A DNA stretch of 64,000 bases from a virus: the IMG/VR virus record IMGVR_UViG_3300047157_000137, positions 1-64,000 of that record. One strand, 5' to 3'. Under the pieces are notes generated by a model, which was given only the letters and a program-made list of their open reading frames with translations, searched no databases and was not told the DNA's origin. Below, piece by piece: positions 49,783 to 58,873 of this stretch (its first letter is position 1; each line of letters starts with the position of its first letter). The translations under genes were made by a program, and so were the position numbers.

Positions 49783-50387
49783 TGAAAAGTTTATTTGATT
49801 TTATCGTTGAGCCTTATGGCCAGCGATATAATAATAAAGTAAAAGTAGGTGACAAAAGCCTTATAATTAATACACAAGTTGAAACTTTTAAAGCTGTAAA
49901 TAATGTGGCTAAAGTTATAGAAGTACCTTTGTCATATAAGACGGTTATACAAAAAGGAGATTTAATAATGATCCATCATAATGTTTTTAGAAGATGGTTT
50001 AATATTAAAGGAGAAGAAAAAAATAGTAAAGCATATTTTAAAGATAATTTATATTTTGTTCAAAGAGATCAAATATATCTTTATAAAAGAAAGAACAAAT
50101 GGATAGCTTTTGATGATAGATGCTTTATTAATCCGTTAAAAAATGATGACATTATAGACGCTAATTTAGAGCAACACCTTATTGGTATACTAAAATATGG
50201 TAATAGTTCGTTAGAAGCGCTAGAAATAAGCGAGGGAGACCTTGTAGGTTACAAACCATATGGTGAATATGACTTTATTGTAGACGGCAAGCGTCTTTAT
50301 TGTATGAAATCTAATGATATTGTAATTAAGTATGAACGTCAAGGAAACGAAACAGAATATAATCCTAGCTGGGCACAAAGCAGTTGA
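49782..50387 (+). CDS. protein with two GroES-like domains
   Basis: The 201-residue protein appears to contain two GroES-like repeats. Each has a strand followed by a GD-V motif and a closing strand: first FDFIVEP...IQKGDLIMIHH...KDNLYFVQRDQIYLYKRK, second RCFINPL...ISEGDLVGYKPYGEYDFIVDGKRLYCMKSNDIVIKYE. The second is the better match to GroES (GD-V, then an IDGE-Y-M--DI pattern). Mobile loops are not obvious. It is just ahead of the terminase genes. The assignment is by pattern and should be tested by structure prediction. It is distinct from the canonical groES at 43311. Confidence 0.65.
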   Translation: MKSLFDFIVEPYGQRYNNKVKVGDKSLIINTQVETFKAVNNVAKVIEVPLSYKTVIQKGDLIMIHHNVFRRWFNIKGEEKNSKAYFKDNLYFVQRDQIYLYKRKNKWIAFDDRCFINPLKNDDIIDANLEQHLIGILKYGNSSLEALEISEGDLVGYKPYGEYDFIVDGKRLYCMKSNDIVIKYERQGNETEYNPSWAQSS

Positions 50388-50607
50388 GGAATTAATAAAG
50401 GTTGCTAAAGAAGCTATTGTCGATTCTGACGATGATATATCGGCTGATAGATTAAAAAATGCAGCAGCAACTAAAAAACTAGCTATATTTGATGCTTTTG
50501 AAATACTTAATCGTATTAAAGAAGAAGAAGATATGTTAAATGATAAACCAAAAGAAGAAAAGAAAAAAGAGGTTTTTGGAGGTTTTGCAGAAAAACGATC
50601 TAAATAA
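50332..50607 (+). CDS. probable small terminase subunit
   Basis: The 91-residue protein starts inside the end of the preceding gene and ends 1 nt into the large terminase start. It is helical and charged (HKAVEELIKVAKEAIVDSDDDISADRLKNAAATKKLAIFDAFEILNRIKEEEDML), with a basic C-terminus. Position directly before TerL and an oligomerising-helix composition suggest TerS, though no helix-turn-helix is clear. Confidence 0.55.
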   Translation: MNVKETKQNIILAGHKAVEELIKVAKEAIVDSDDDISADRLKNAAATKKLAIFDAFEILNRIKEEEDMLNDKPKEEKKKEVFGGFAEKRSK

Positions 50608-52811
50608 TGTATAAACAAACATTATACAAAGTAATCGATCACATTAAACCACACGTGGTTAAAAGATTAAACAAATCTAAAAAATGGAAATACGGTTACA
50701 ATAAAGAACACGATGTTATTGTTATCTCAAGAACCGGCCAAATAGGTGAAGTTTATGAAATACAAAATCTTAAAATAGCATTACCAAAGGAAAACAATAT
50801 TGATAAGGAAAATGACAGGTGGACTACTCATGAATACCCTAAGACGTTAAAAAAAATAAAAACAATATTTGACTGGAAACAATATCCAGATGATTTTAAA
50901 GATAAATGGTATGCATACATTGATAGAGAATTTGCTAGACGTCACGAAGGTTATTGGTTTACTAATAAAGGTAAAGCTACCTATATTACTGGTACTCACT
51001 ACATGTATTTGCAATGGTCAAAAATTGATGTTGGGCAAGCAGACTTTAGGGAAGCAAACAGATTATTCTATATATTCTGGGAAGCTTGCAAAGCAGATAC
51101 AAGATGCTACGGAATGTGTTATCTTAAGAACAGACGTTCAGGATTCTCTTTTATGGCATCGGGCGAAGCTGTTAACATGGCCACAATATCAAGCGATGCT
51201 AGATTCGGTGTCTTATCGAAGTCCGGGGCTGATGCTAAAAAAATGTTTACCGACAAGATCGTACCCATCTCCGTTAATTATCCGTTCTTCTTCAAACCGA
51301 TTCAAGACGGTATGGATAGGCCGAAGACGGAGCTTGCGTACAGAGTCCCAGCCAGTAGATTCACTAGAAAAAAATTAGATACTAACGAACAGTTAGAAGA
51401 AATTGAAGGATTAGATACAACTATTGACTGGAAAAATACAGGTGACAATAGTTATGATGGAGAAAAATTAAAACTACTTGTACACGATGAAAGTGGTAAG
51501 TGGGAAAAACCTGACAACATATTAAACAACTGGAGGGTTACAAAAACTTGTTTACGATTAGGATCTAGAATTATAGGTAAGTGTATGATGGGATCAACGA
51601 GTAACGCTCTTGACAAAGGTGGTAGAAACTATAAAAAAATATATGATGACTCAGACGTTACCAAAAGAAACCGCAATGGACAGACTAGCTCGGGATTATA
51701 TAGCTTGTTCATACCTATGGAATGGAACTACGAAGGATACATTGACTCTTATGGGTTACCTGTCTTCGAAACGCCAGAAAAACCAAAAAAAGGTCCAGAC
51801 GGTTTCCCAATTGAAATCGGTGTTATCGAGCACTGGGAAAATGAAGTAGATGGCCTTAAGGATGATCCTGATGCACTTAATGAATTATACAGACAGTTTC
51901 CTCGTACAGAAAAACACGCGTTCAGAGATGAAACAAAACAATCTTTATTTAATCTAACTAAGATTTACGAACAAATTGATTATAATGAAGATTTAAAGCA
52001 TTCAAACGTAGTTACTCAAGGTAATTTTCAGTGGGAAGGTGGGATTAAAGATACAAGTGTTATGTTTACTCCAAGTAAACAAGGTAGATTTTTTATTACT
52101 TGGGTTCCAGAAACACATCAACAAAATAGATATATAGTTAAAAATGGTATTAAATACCCTGCTAACGAACATATAGGCGCATTTGGTTGTGACAGTTATG
52201 ATATATCAGGAACAGTAGATGGCAGAGGATCAAAAGGTTCTTTACATGGTTTAACTAAGTTTAGCATGGATAACGCTCCTGCTAATTTGTTTTTTTTAGA
52301 ATATATATCACGACCACCAACTGCAGAAATATTTTTTGAAGATGTTCTTATGGCATTACATTTTTATGGTATGCCACTTCTTGCAGAAAACAATAAACCA
52401 AGATTATTGTATTATTTAAAACGTAGAGGATATAGAGCATATTCTATGAACAGACCAGATAAAACAATGTATAAATTATCTGTAGCTGAAAAAGAAATAG
52501 GTGGAATACCTAATTCAAGTGAAGATGTTAAACAAGCACACGCTGCTGCTATCGAAGCTTATATTGAAGATTTTGTAGGTTACAATAACGAGCAATATGG
52601 CACAATGTATTTACAAAAAACATTAGAAGATTGGGCTGCATTTGATATAAACAATAGGACTAAACATGATGCTTCAATTAGTTCTGGTTTAGCAATCATG
52701 GCTTGTAATAAAAATAAATATAGACCGGTTGCTGAAATTACAAAAGAAAAAATTAACTTAAATTTTTCTAAATACGACAACAAAGGTATTAATTCAAAAA
52801 TAATTAATTAG
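50607..52811 (+). CDS. terL: terminase large subunit
   Basis: The 734-residue protein packages DNA into the capsid. Walker A is atypical (KNRRSGFSFM, residues about 174-183), Walker B is LLVHDES (Asp294, Glu295), followed by a coupling STSNA motif. The nuclease domain has its first Asp in GCDSYD (Asp529), and the end carries the conserved DASIS block. Segments such as PTAEIFFEDVLMALHFYGMPLLAENNKPRLLYYLKRRGYRAY resemble crAss-like terminases. It is followed immediately by the portal gene. Confidence 0.93.
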   Translation: MYKQTLYKVIDHIKPHVVKRLNKSKKWKYGYNKEHDVIVISRTGQIGEVYEIQNLKIALPKENNIDKENDRWTTHEYPKTLKKIKTIFDWKQYPDDFKDKWYAYIDREFARRHEGYWFTNKGKATYITGTHYMYLQWSKIDVGQADFREANRLFYIFWEACKADTRCYGMCYLKNRRSGFSFMASGEAVNMATISSDARFGVLSKSGADAKKMFTDKIVPISVNYPFFFKPIQDGMDRPKTELAYRVPASRFTRKKLDTNEQLEEIEGLDTTIDWKNTGDNSYDGEKLKLLVHDESGKWEKPDNILNNWRVTKTCLRLGSRIIGKCMMGSTSNALDKGGRNYKKIYDDSDVTKRNRNGQTSSGLYSLFIPMEWNYEGYIDSYGLPVFETPEKPKKGPDGFPIEIGVIEHWENEVDGLKDDPDALNELYRQFPRTEKHAFRDETKQSLFNLTKIYEQIDYNEDLKHSNVVTQGNFQWEGGIKDTSVMFTPSKQGRFFITWVPETHQQNRYIVKNGIKYPANEHIGAFGCDSYDISGTVDGRGSKGSLHGLTKFSMDNAPANLFFLEYISRPPTAEIFFEDVLMALHFYGMPLLAENNKPRLLYYLKRRGYRAYSMNRPDKTMYKLSVAEKEIGGIPNSSEDVKQAHAAAIEAYIEDFVGYNNEQYGTMYLQKTLEDWAAFDINNRTKHDASISSGLAIMACNKNKYRPVAEITKEKINLNFSKYDNKGINSKIIN

Positions 52812-55196
52812 ATGATTAAAACAACTAGTAATAGTTCTTTCCCTAGTCAGGTGGTACCTGAGGCGGAAAAGCGAAGTTGGGAATACGGTTTGCAAGTAGC
52901 TCAAGCCATTGAAAATGAGTGGTTTAGAGGTGGTAGAATAAACAGTAGCCGATGGATGACTGGTTATCAAAATTTTAATAGACTTAGATTATACGCAAGA
53001 GCAGAGCAACCAATACAAAAATATAAAGACGAATTATCTATTAATGGTGATTTGTCTTATTTAAATTTAGACTGGAAACCAGTACCTATTATACCTAAAT
53101 TTGTAGATATAGTAGTTAATGGTATCGCATCAAAAGAATATGAGATAAAAGCTTTTGCTCAAGATCCATATTCACAAAAACAAAGAACATCATATGCTAA
53201 TACTATAATGAGAGATACAATGGCAAAACCATTGCTTGATAGTATTAAACAAAACATAGGAGTTAACCTGTATCATTCATTAGATCCAGATAATCTTCCT
53301 AAAAATAAAGAAGAACTAGAAGTTCACATGCAATTAAGCTATAAGCAATCTGTAGAAATAGCTGAAGAAGAAGTTATAAATAGTATACTAGACTTTAACA
53401 AATATGATTTAATAAACAAAAGATTAGTAGAAGATATAGTGACAATAGGTATTGGAGCGTGTAAAACTAGTTTTAATAAATCTGAAGGAGTAGTTATAGA
53501 TTATGTTAATCCAGCTAATTTGGTTTATTCATATACTAATGATCCTAACTTCCAAGACTTATATTATGTAGGTGAAGTAAAATCTATTACATTACCTGAG
53601 CTTAAAAAACAATTTTCTGATTTAACTGACGAACAATTATCTCGTATAGCTAAATATCCAGGAAGACAAGGTTACTTACGAGGTCCAAACTCTGATAATG
53701 ACGAGATACAGGTTTTATACTTTGAATATAAAACATATGTAGATCAAGTATTTAAAGTAAAGTATACAGAGCAAGGTTTAGAAAAAGTATTAGAAAAACC
53801 TGATACATTTAATCCACCACCTAATGATAATTTTGATAGAGTTTCAAGAAGTATTGAAGTTTTATTTACAGGTGCAAAAGTAATGGGATTAGAATTAATG
53901 TTAGACTGGAAGCTGTCAGAAAACATGACAAGGCCAGAAAGTGATTTAACTAAGGTAAATATGAACTACAATATTGTAGCACCTCATATGTACCAAGGTC
54001 GTATAGATTCACTTGTAGGTCGTATAACTGGTTTTGCTGATATGATACAGCTTACATCACTTAAACTACAACAGGTGATTGCTAGGATGGTACCAGACGG
54101 TGTATTTGTAGATGTAGATGGTTTAGCAGAGGTTGATTTAGGTAATGGCACTAATTATAATCCACAGGAAGCTTTAAATATGTATTTCCAAACTGGTAGT
54201 ATAGTTGGTAGATCACTAACACAAGATGGTGATCCAAACAGAGGTAAAGTACCAATACAAGAATTACAAACGTCAAGTGCTAACGGTAAAATACAATCAT
54301 TAATTAATACTTATCAATATTATTTACAAATGATAAGAGATGTAACCGGTTTAAATGAAGCTAGAGATGGTAGTTTACCAGAAAGAGATTCATTAGTAGG
54401 TTTACAAAAAATGGCTGCTAACGCTTCAAACACAGCAACTAAACATATATTAAAAGCATGTTTATATTTAACGTTGAGAACTTGTGAAAACGTATCACTT
54501 AGAGTTGCTGACATGTTACAATTTGATTTAACTAATGCTTCTTTATTAGGAACAATAGGTAAATTTAATGTTGCAACTTTAGAAGAAATACAAAAATTAC
54601 ATTTATATGATTTTGGTATTTATTTAGATTTAGAACCTGAAGAAGAAGAAAAAGCAATGTTAGAGCAAAATATACAAATGGCTCTACAACAAAACCAAAT
54701 ATATCTTGAGGATGCTATTGATATTAGGGAAATTAAAAACTTAACATTAGCTAATCAAGTATTAAAATACAAAAGAGTTCAGAAACAAGAACAAGATCAA
54801 GCTCAACAACAACAAATGATTGAGTCTCAATCTCAAGCAAATCAACAAGCTACTGAAGCTGCTGCAATGCAAGAAGTTGAAAAACAACAAGCTTTAGCAG
54901 ATACGCAGAGTCAAATTGAACAAGCTAAGTCTCAGTTTGAAATACAAAGAATGCAAACAGAAGCTGAAATTAAAAGAGAGCTTATGGCTCAAGAGTTTGA
55001 ATATGATGTCAAGTTAAAGAAAATGGATATTGACATTAACAAACAAAAAGAAAAAGAAATAGAAGATCGCAAAGATCAAAGAACAAAAATACAAGCTACA
55101 CAGCAATCACAAATGATTAGTCAACGTCAGTCGGGCGGAGTTCCTACTGATTTTGAAGCACCTAGCTCAGCAGATCTTTCTGGGTTTTCTATATAG
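52812..55196 (+). CDS. portal protein
   Basis: The 794-residue protein directly follows TerL and has the large portal layout: an N-terminal alpha/beta wing (PVIIPKFVDIVVNGIASKEYE type segment near 90-110), a stem helix region, a tail of long Gln/Lys/Glu coiled coil (residues about 620-770) typical of the crown/barrel of P22-like and crAss-like portals. It would form the dodecamer through which DNA enters and leaves. Confidence 0.88.
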   Translation: MIKTTSNSSFPSQVVPEAEKRSWEYGLQVAQAIENEWFRGGRINSSRWMTGYQNFNRLRLYARAEQPIQKYKDELSINGDLSYLNLDWKPVPIIPKFVDIVVNGIASKEYEIKAFAQDPYSQKQRTSYANTIMRDTMAKPLLDSIKQNIGVNLYHSLDPDNLPKNKEELEVHMQLSYKQSVEIAEEEVINSILDFNKYDLINKRLVEDIVTIGIGACKTSFNKSEGVVIDYVNPANLVYSYTNDPNFQDLYYVGEVKSITLPELKKQFSDLTDEQLSRIAKYPGRQGYLRGPNSDNDEIQVLYFEYKTYVDQVFKVKYTEQGLEKVLEKPDTFNPPPNDNFDRVSRSIEVLFTGAKVMGLELMLDWKLSENMTRPESDLTKVNMNYNIVAPHMYQGRIDSLVGRITGFADMIQLTSLKLQQVIARMVPDGVFVDVDGLAEVDLGNGTNYNPQEALNMYFQTGSIVGRSLTQDGDPNRGKVPIQELQTSSANGKIQSLINTYQYYLQMIRDVTGLNEARDGSLPERDSLVGLQKMAANASNTATKHILKACLYLTLRTCENVSLRVADMLQFDLTNASLLGTIGKFNVATLEEIQKLHLYDFGIYLDLEPEEEEKAMLEQNIQMALQQNQIYLEDAIDIREIKNLTLANQVLKYKRVQKQEQDQAQQQQMIESQSQANQQATEAAAMQEVEKQQALADTQSQIEQAKSQFEIQRMQTEAEIKRELMAQEFEYDVKLKKMDIDINKQKEKEIEDRKDQRTKIQATQQSQMISQRQSGGVPTDFEAPSSADLSGFSI

Positions 55197-55233
55197 TTAT
55201 TAAACTATTTATTAATTTTTATTATATTATATT

Positions 55234-56421
55234 ATGTCAGAACAAATTAAACAAGAGGGTGAGTTTAAAATTAAAAAAACTACACCTAAAAAATTTAAAC
55301 AAGATGAACCTGTTAAAATAGATTTATCTAAAATTAAAGAAGAAAAAGATGCCGTTCAAACACAAGAGACAAATGTGGGCGATGCTCCTGTCGAAAAACA
55401 ACAAGACAGTAAAGACAGCCAAGCAGTGGTTGAAGACGTACGGTCCACCGAAGAAGAAGTAAAACCAGTTATTGAAGAAATAATTGAAGAACCTGTTGAA
55501 GATAAAAAGGTAGAAGAAGAAGAAGAAGTTGTTGAAATAGGAGAAAAAATGGAGAAAAAAATAACTCCACCTACTCCTGAAGAAGTAAGAGAAGTTGCTT
55601 CACTACCAGAAAACATCGAGAAAGTCGTAGACTTTATGAAAGAAACAGGTGGTACATTAGAGGATTATGTTAGATTAAACGCTGACTATGCTAATGTAGA
55701 TAATGATACTTTATTAAGAGAGTATTATAAACAAACGAAATCTCATCTCAATTCAGAAGAAATTGATTTTTTAATAGATGACAATTTTTCTTTTGATGAA
55801 GAGATTGATGAAGAGCGAGTAGTTAAAAAAACTAAACTCGCCTATAAAGAAGAGGTTGCAAAAGCCCGAAAGCATTTAGATGGTTTAAAGAGTAAGTATT
55901 ACGAGGAGATCAAGTTGAGACCCGGAGTTACTCAAGACCAACAAAAAGCAATGGACTTTTTCAATCGCTATAACGAAGAGCAAGACATAGCTTCTCAACA
56001 ACATGAAGATTTTAGATCTGAAACTAAAGATTACTTTGCTAATGAATTCAAAGGTTTTGATTTCAAAATAGGAGATAAAAAATTTAGATATGGAGTTAAA
56101 AATCCTAATGAGGTTGCAGAAAAACAATCTAATATTACCAACACGATTAAGAAGTTCTTATCCACAGATGGTAGCATTAAAGATGTTAGTGGTTATCACA
56201 AAGCTATTTATGCTGCTGAAAACGCGGATACTATTGCACAGCATTTTTATGATCAGGGTAAAGCCGATGCTATAAAAGGTGTTGTTGCAAAAACCAAAAA
56301 CATAAGCAATGAAACTAGAGCTACAGCTCCAAGTGATGTTTTTGTTGGCGGTTATAAAGTTAAAGCTGTTACAGGTCTTGATTCTTCAAAATTGAAAATT
56401 AAAACAAAAAACTTTAACTAA
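55234..56421 (+). CDS. scaffold-like acidic protein
   Basis: The 395-residue protein is very acidic in its first third (VEDKKVEEEEEVVEIGEKMEKK) and helical later, with no membrane span. Its place between portal and major capsid protein is where podoviruses encode the scaffold. The last third has a compact KGVVAKTKNISNETRATAPSDVFVGGYKVKAV segment. It may also carry a head protease domain, but no motif is clear. Confidence 0.75.
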   Translation: MSEQIKQEGEFKIKKTTPKKFKQDEPVKIDLSKIKEEKDAVQTQETNVGDAPVEKQQDSKDSQAVVEDVRSTEEEVKPVIEEIIEEPVEDKKVEEEEEVVEIGEKMEKKITPPTPEEVREVASLPENIEKVVDFMKETGGTLEDYVRLNADYANVDNDTLLREYYKQTKSHLNSEEIDFLIDDNFSFDEEIDEERVVKKTKLAYKEEVAKARKHLDGLKSKYYEEIKLRPGVTQDQQKAMDFFNRYNEEQDIASQQHEDFRSETKDYFANEFKGFDFKIGDKKFRYGVKNPNEVAEKQSNITNTIKKFLSTDGSIKDVSGYHKAIYAAENADTIAQHFYDQGKADAIKGVVAKTKNISNETRATAPSDVFVGGYKVKAVTGLDSSKLKIKTKNFN

Positions 56422-56438
56422 AATAATTTAAAACTATT

Positions 56439-57950
56439 ATGGGATCAATTAATCCAATTTATGGAAGTATTTTACCTTCCTTAACTCAACAAGCTCTTCA
56501 ATCAAACTACCTAAGTTTTACTGATGCTGCTGGCGGTAACTTCGCGCAACAATACTTACCAGAAGTATATGAACAAGAAGTTGAAAGATATGGGAACAGA
56601 ACCTTATCTGGATTTTTAAGAATGGTTGGCGCTGAAATGCCAATGACATCTGACCAAGTTGTTTGGTCTGAGCAAAACAGACTTCATATTGCATATGATG
56701 GTTGTTATATAGATGACGATACTGCTGCTGATGCAGGTGTTGTAACTATACCTACTAATGATAATGCTGCTCCTTGGACTGGTACTAATCAAGCTATTAA
56801 CGTAATCAATGAAAACGACACTGTTGTTTTAATGAACGTTAACTCAGGTGTAACTATCAAAGCTGTCGTTTCTAACGTAGCAGCTGGTGGTGGTACTACT
56901 ACTGATGTAACTTGTTTAGCTTTTCAAGAAGTTAATTTACGTACTTTAGGTGTTGGTGCTGCAGGTGTTAACCCTATCAAACTATTTGTATATGGTTCAG
57001 TATTTGCAAAAGGAACTGTTGGTAATCCTAACAAATCTGCACAACCACAATTCACACAATTTCACAACACACCAATTATTATAAAAGACAGATACCAAAT
57101 TTCTGGTTCTGACACTGCACAGATTGGTTGGGTAGAAGTTGCTACTGAAGATGGTACATCAGGATACTTATGGTATCTAAAGTCTGAGTCTGAAACAAGA
57201 CTAAGATTTGATGACTACTTAGAAATGGCAATGATTGAAGGTGAAAAAGCTGCAATCAACGGTGTTGACGGTGCTGCTGCTGATGGTATGTTCCAAGCTG
57301 GTAAAGCTGGTGTACCTGGATTTACAGCTGTAAACGCTCATGGTACTGAAGGTTTATTTGCTGCTATTCAAGGAAGAGGTAATATTATGTCTGGTTTTTC
57401 TGCTGGAACTGGTATTTCTGATTTTGATCAAATCCTTAAAAACTTAGATACTCAAGGAGCTATTGAAGAAAACATGCTTTTCTTAAACAGAGCTACTGAT
57501 TTAGGTTTTGACGATATGCTATCTCAAATCTCTAGCGGTTACTCTGGTGGTACTGCTTATGGTTTATTTGAAAACTCTGAGCAAATGGCACTTAACCTAG
57601 GTTTCTCTGGTTTCAGAAGAGGTTCTTATGACTTCTACAAAACTAGCTGGAAATACTTAAACGACGCTTCTACAAGAGGTGCTGTTGGTACTCCTGGAAT
57701 CGATGGTGTATTGATACCTGCTGGAACTTCAACTGTTTATGACCAAGTATTAGGTACAAACATTAGAAGACCGTTCTTGCACGTAAGATACAGAGCTTCA
57801 CAAGCTGACGACAGAAGATATAAAAACTGGATCACTGGATCTGTTGGAGGTGCTTACACTTCTGATTTAGATGCAATGGAAGTCCACTTTTTATCTGAAA
57901 GATGTCTTGTTACTCAAGCTGCTAACAATTTCGTATTGTTCCAAGCTTAA
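56439..57950 (+). CDS. major capsid protein
   Basis: The 503-residue protein follows the scaffold and has a low-charge, beta-rich sequence (MGSINPIYGSILPSLTQQALQSNYLSFTDAAGGNFAQQYLPEVYEQEVERYGNRTLSGFLRMVG...), compatible with the HK97-like fold (an N-arm, E-loop and P-domain order). GC at wobble positions is higher than in neighbours, as expected for a highly expressed gene. A strong terminator follows. It belongs to a crAss-like head module by context. Confidence 0.9.
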   Translation: MGSINPIYGSILPSLTQQALQSNYLSFTDAAGGNFAQQYLPEVYEQEVERYGNRTLSGFLRMVGAEMPMTSDQVVWSEQNRLHIAYDGCYIDDDTAADAGVVTIPTNDNAAPWTGTNQAINVINENDTVVLMNVNSGVTIKAVVSNVAAGGGTTTDVTCLAFQEVNLRTLGVGAAGVNPIKLFVYGSVFAKGTVGNPNKSAQPQFTQFHNTPIIIKDRYQISGSDTAQIGWVEVATEDGTSGYLWYLKSESETRLRFDDYLEMAMIEGEKAAINGVDGAAADGMFQAGKAGVPGFTAVNAHGTEGLFAAIQGRGNIMSGFSAGTGISDFDQILKNLDTQGAIEENMLFLNRATDLGFDDMLSQISSGYSGGTAYGLFENSEQMALNLGFSGFRRGSYDFYKTSWKYLNDASTRGAVGTPGIDGVLIPAGTSTVYDQVLGTNIRRPFLHVRYRASQADDRRYKNWITGSVGGAYTSDLDAMEVHFLSERCLVTQAANNFVLFQA

Positions 57951-57964
57951 GATTACTATAAAGC

Positions 57965-58020
57965 GTTAGGGGTGTCAAAAAGCAAAGGCTCAAAAAGGCA
58001 CCCCAACCTTTATTTTTTTA
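57965..58020 (+). terminator. intrinsic terminator after the major capsid gene
   Basis: GTT-A-GGGGTG-TC pairs with GG-CACCCC-AAC (11 pairs, one bulge); the loop contains an AGC/GCT mini-stem. It is followed by a T-rich stretch with seven consecutive T. It gives partial termination so that the capsid gene can be more abundant than the distal genes. Confidence 0.8.
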
Positions 58021-58041
58021 TTAATTATATTATATTATATC

Positions 58042-58806
58042 ATGTCAAAAACAAAAGAAATTAAAGCCCCTAAATGGGAGATTAAAAATAGATCCTATAA
58101 ATTAGCAGGACCTCACGCACCTCTTACATTCACACTTCAATCTAAACATAGTTCTAGATACCCTTTATTATGGTTTGATAATGAAACTGGTGAACAAAGA
58201 GAGTTAAGGTATGCTACTAATCAAAACTCTCCGTTTGTAGATGAACAAAAAGGAGAATGTACATTAGGTCATATTATTTTTGAAAATGGAATACTTGTTG
58301 TTCCAAAACAAAAAATAAATTTACAAAAATTATTATCATTATATCACCCTAAAAAAGGTTTTAAATATAATGAAGTTATGCCTGCTAAACAAGCGGCAGA
58401 TCAATTAGATCAGATGGACTATCAATTAGATGCAATGAATGCAGCTAAAAATCTTGAAATAGATCATGCAGAAGCAATTCTTAGAGTTGAAAAAGGAAGT
58501 GATGTAGCAAATATGAGTTCTAAAGAAATTAAAAGAGATGTTATGCTTATGGCAAAACAAAATCCAGCTAATTTCTTAGCTATAGCTTCTGATGAAAATG
58601 TAGGCTTAAGAAATGTAGGTATAAAAGCTGTTGAGCAATCAATAGTTAAAATATCTCAAGACCAAAGAAGTTTCCATTGGGGATCAAATGATAGAAAACT
58701 TATGACTGTTCCTTTTGATGAAAACCCATACTCAGCATTAGCTGCTTGGTTTAAAACTGATGAAGGCGTAGAAGTTTTCAGAACAATTCAGAAAAAGTTA
58801 CAATAA
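58042..58806 (+). CDS. conserved hypothetical phage protein downstream of MCP
   Basis: The 254-residue protein begins MSKTKEIKAPKWEIKNRSYKLAGPHAPLTFTLQSKHSSRYPLLWFDNETGEQRELRYATNQNS and recurs in Bacteroidota phages after the MCP. The N-terminal half is beta-rich and the second half helical (IKRDVMLMAKQNPANFLAIASDENVGLRNVGIKAVEQSI). It may be a head completion or cargo protein; function unknown. Confidence 0.7.
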   Translation: MSKTKEIKAPKWEIKNRSYKLAGPHAPLTFTLQSKHSSRYPLLWFDNETGEQRELRYATNQNSPFVDEQKGECTLGHIIFENGILVVPKQKINLQKLLSLYHPKKGFKYNEVMPAKQAADQLDQMDYQLDAMNAAKNLEIDHAEAILRVEKGSDVANMSSKEIKRDVMLMAKQNPANFLAIASDENVGLRNVGIKAVEQSIVKISQDQRSFHWGSNDRKLMTVPFDENPYSALAAWFKTDEGVEVFRTIQKKLQ

Positions 58807-58822
58807 TATGTAACTATAATTA

Positions 58823-58856
58823 TAGTGAAGGGTCACTATTGTGGCCCTAATCACTA
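58823..58856 (+). promoter_or_regulatory. stable intergenic hairpin
   Basis: TAGTGA-AGGGTCAC pairs with GTGGCCCT-AA-TCACTA around a TATT loop: 14 pairs with one G-U and a two-base bulge. It is in the gap between two structural genes (58807-58873) and has no T run after it. It could be an mRNA stability or processing site, or a weak terminator. Confidence 0.65.
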
Positions 58857-58873
58857 TTAACTAAAATATTAAA

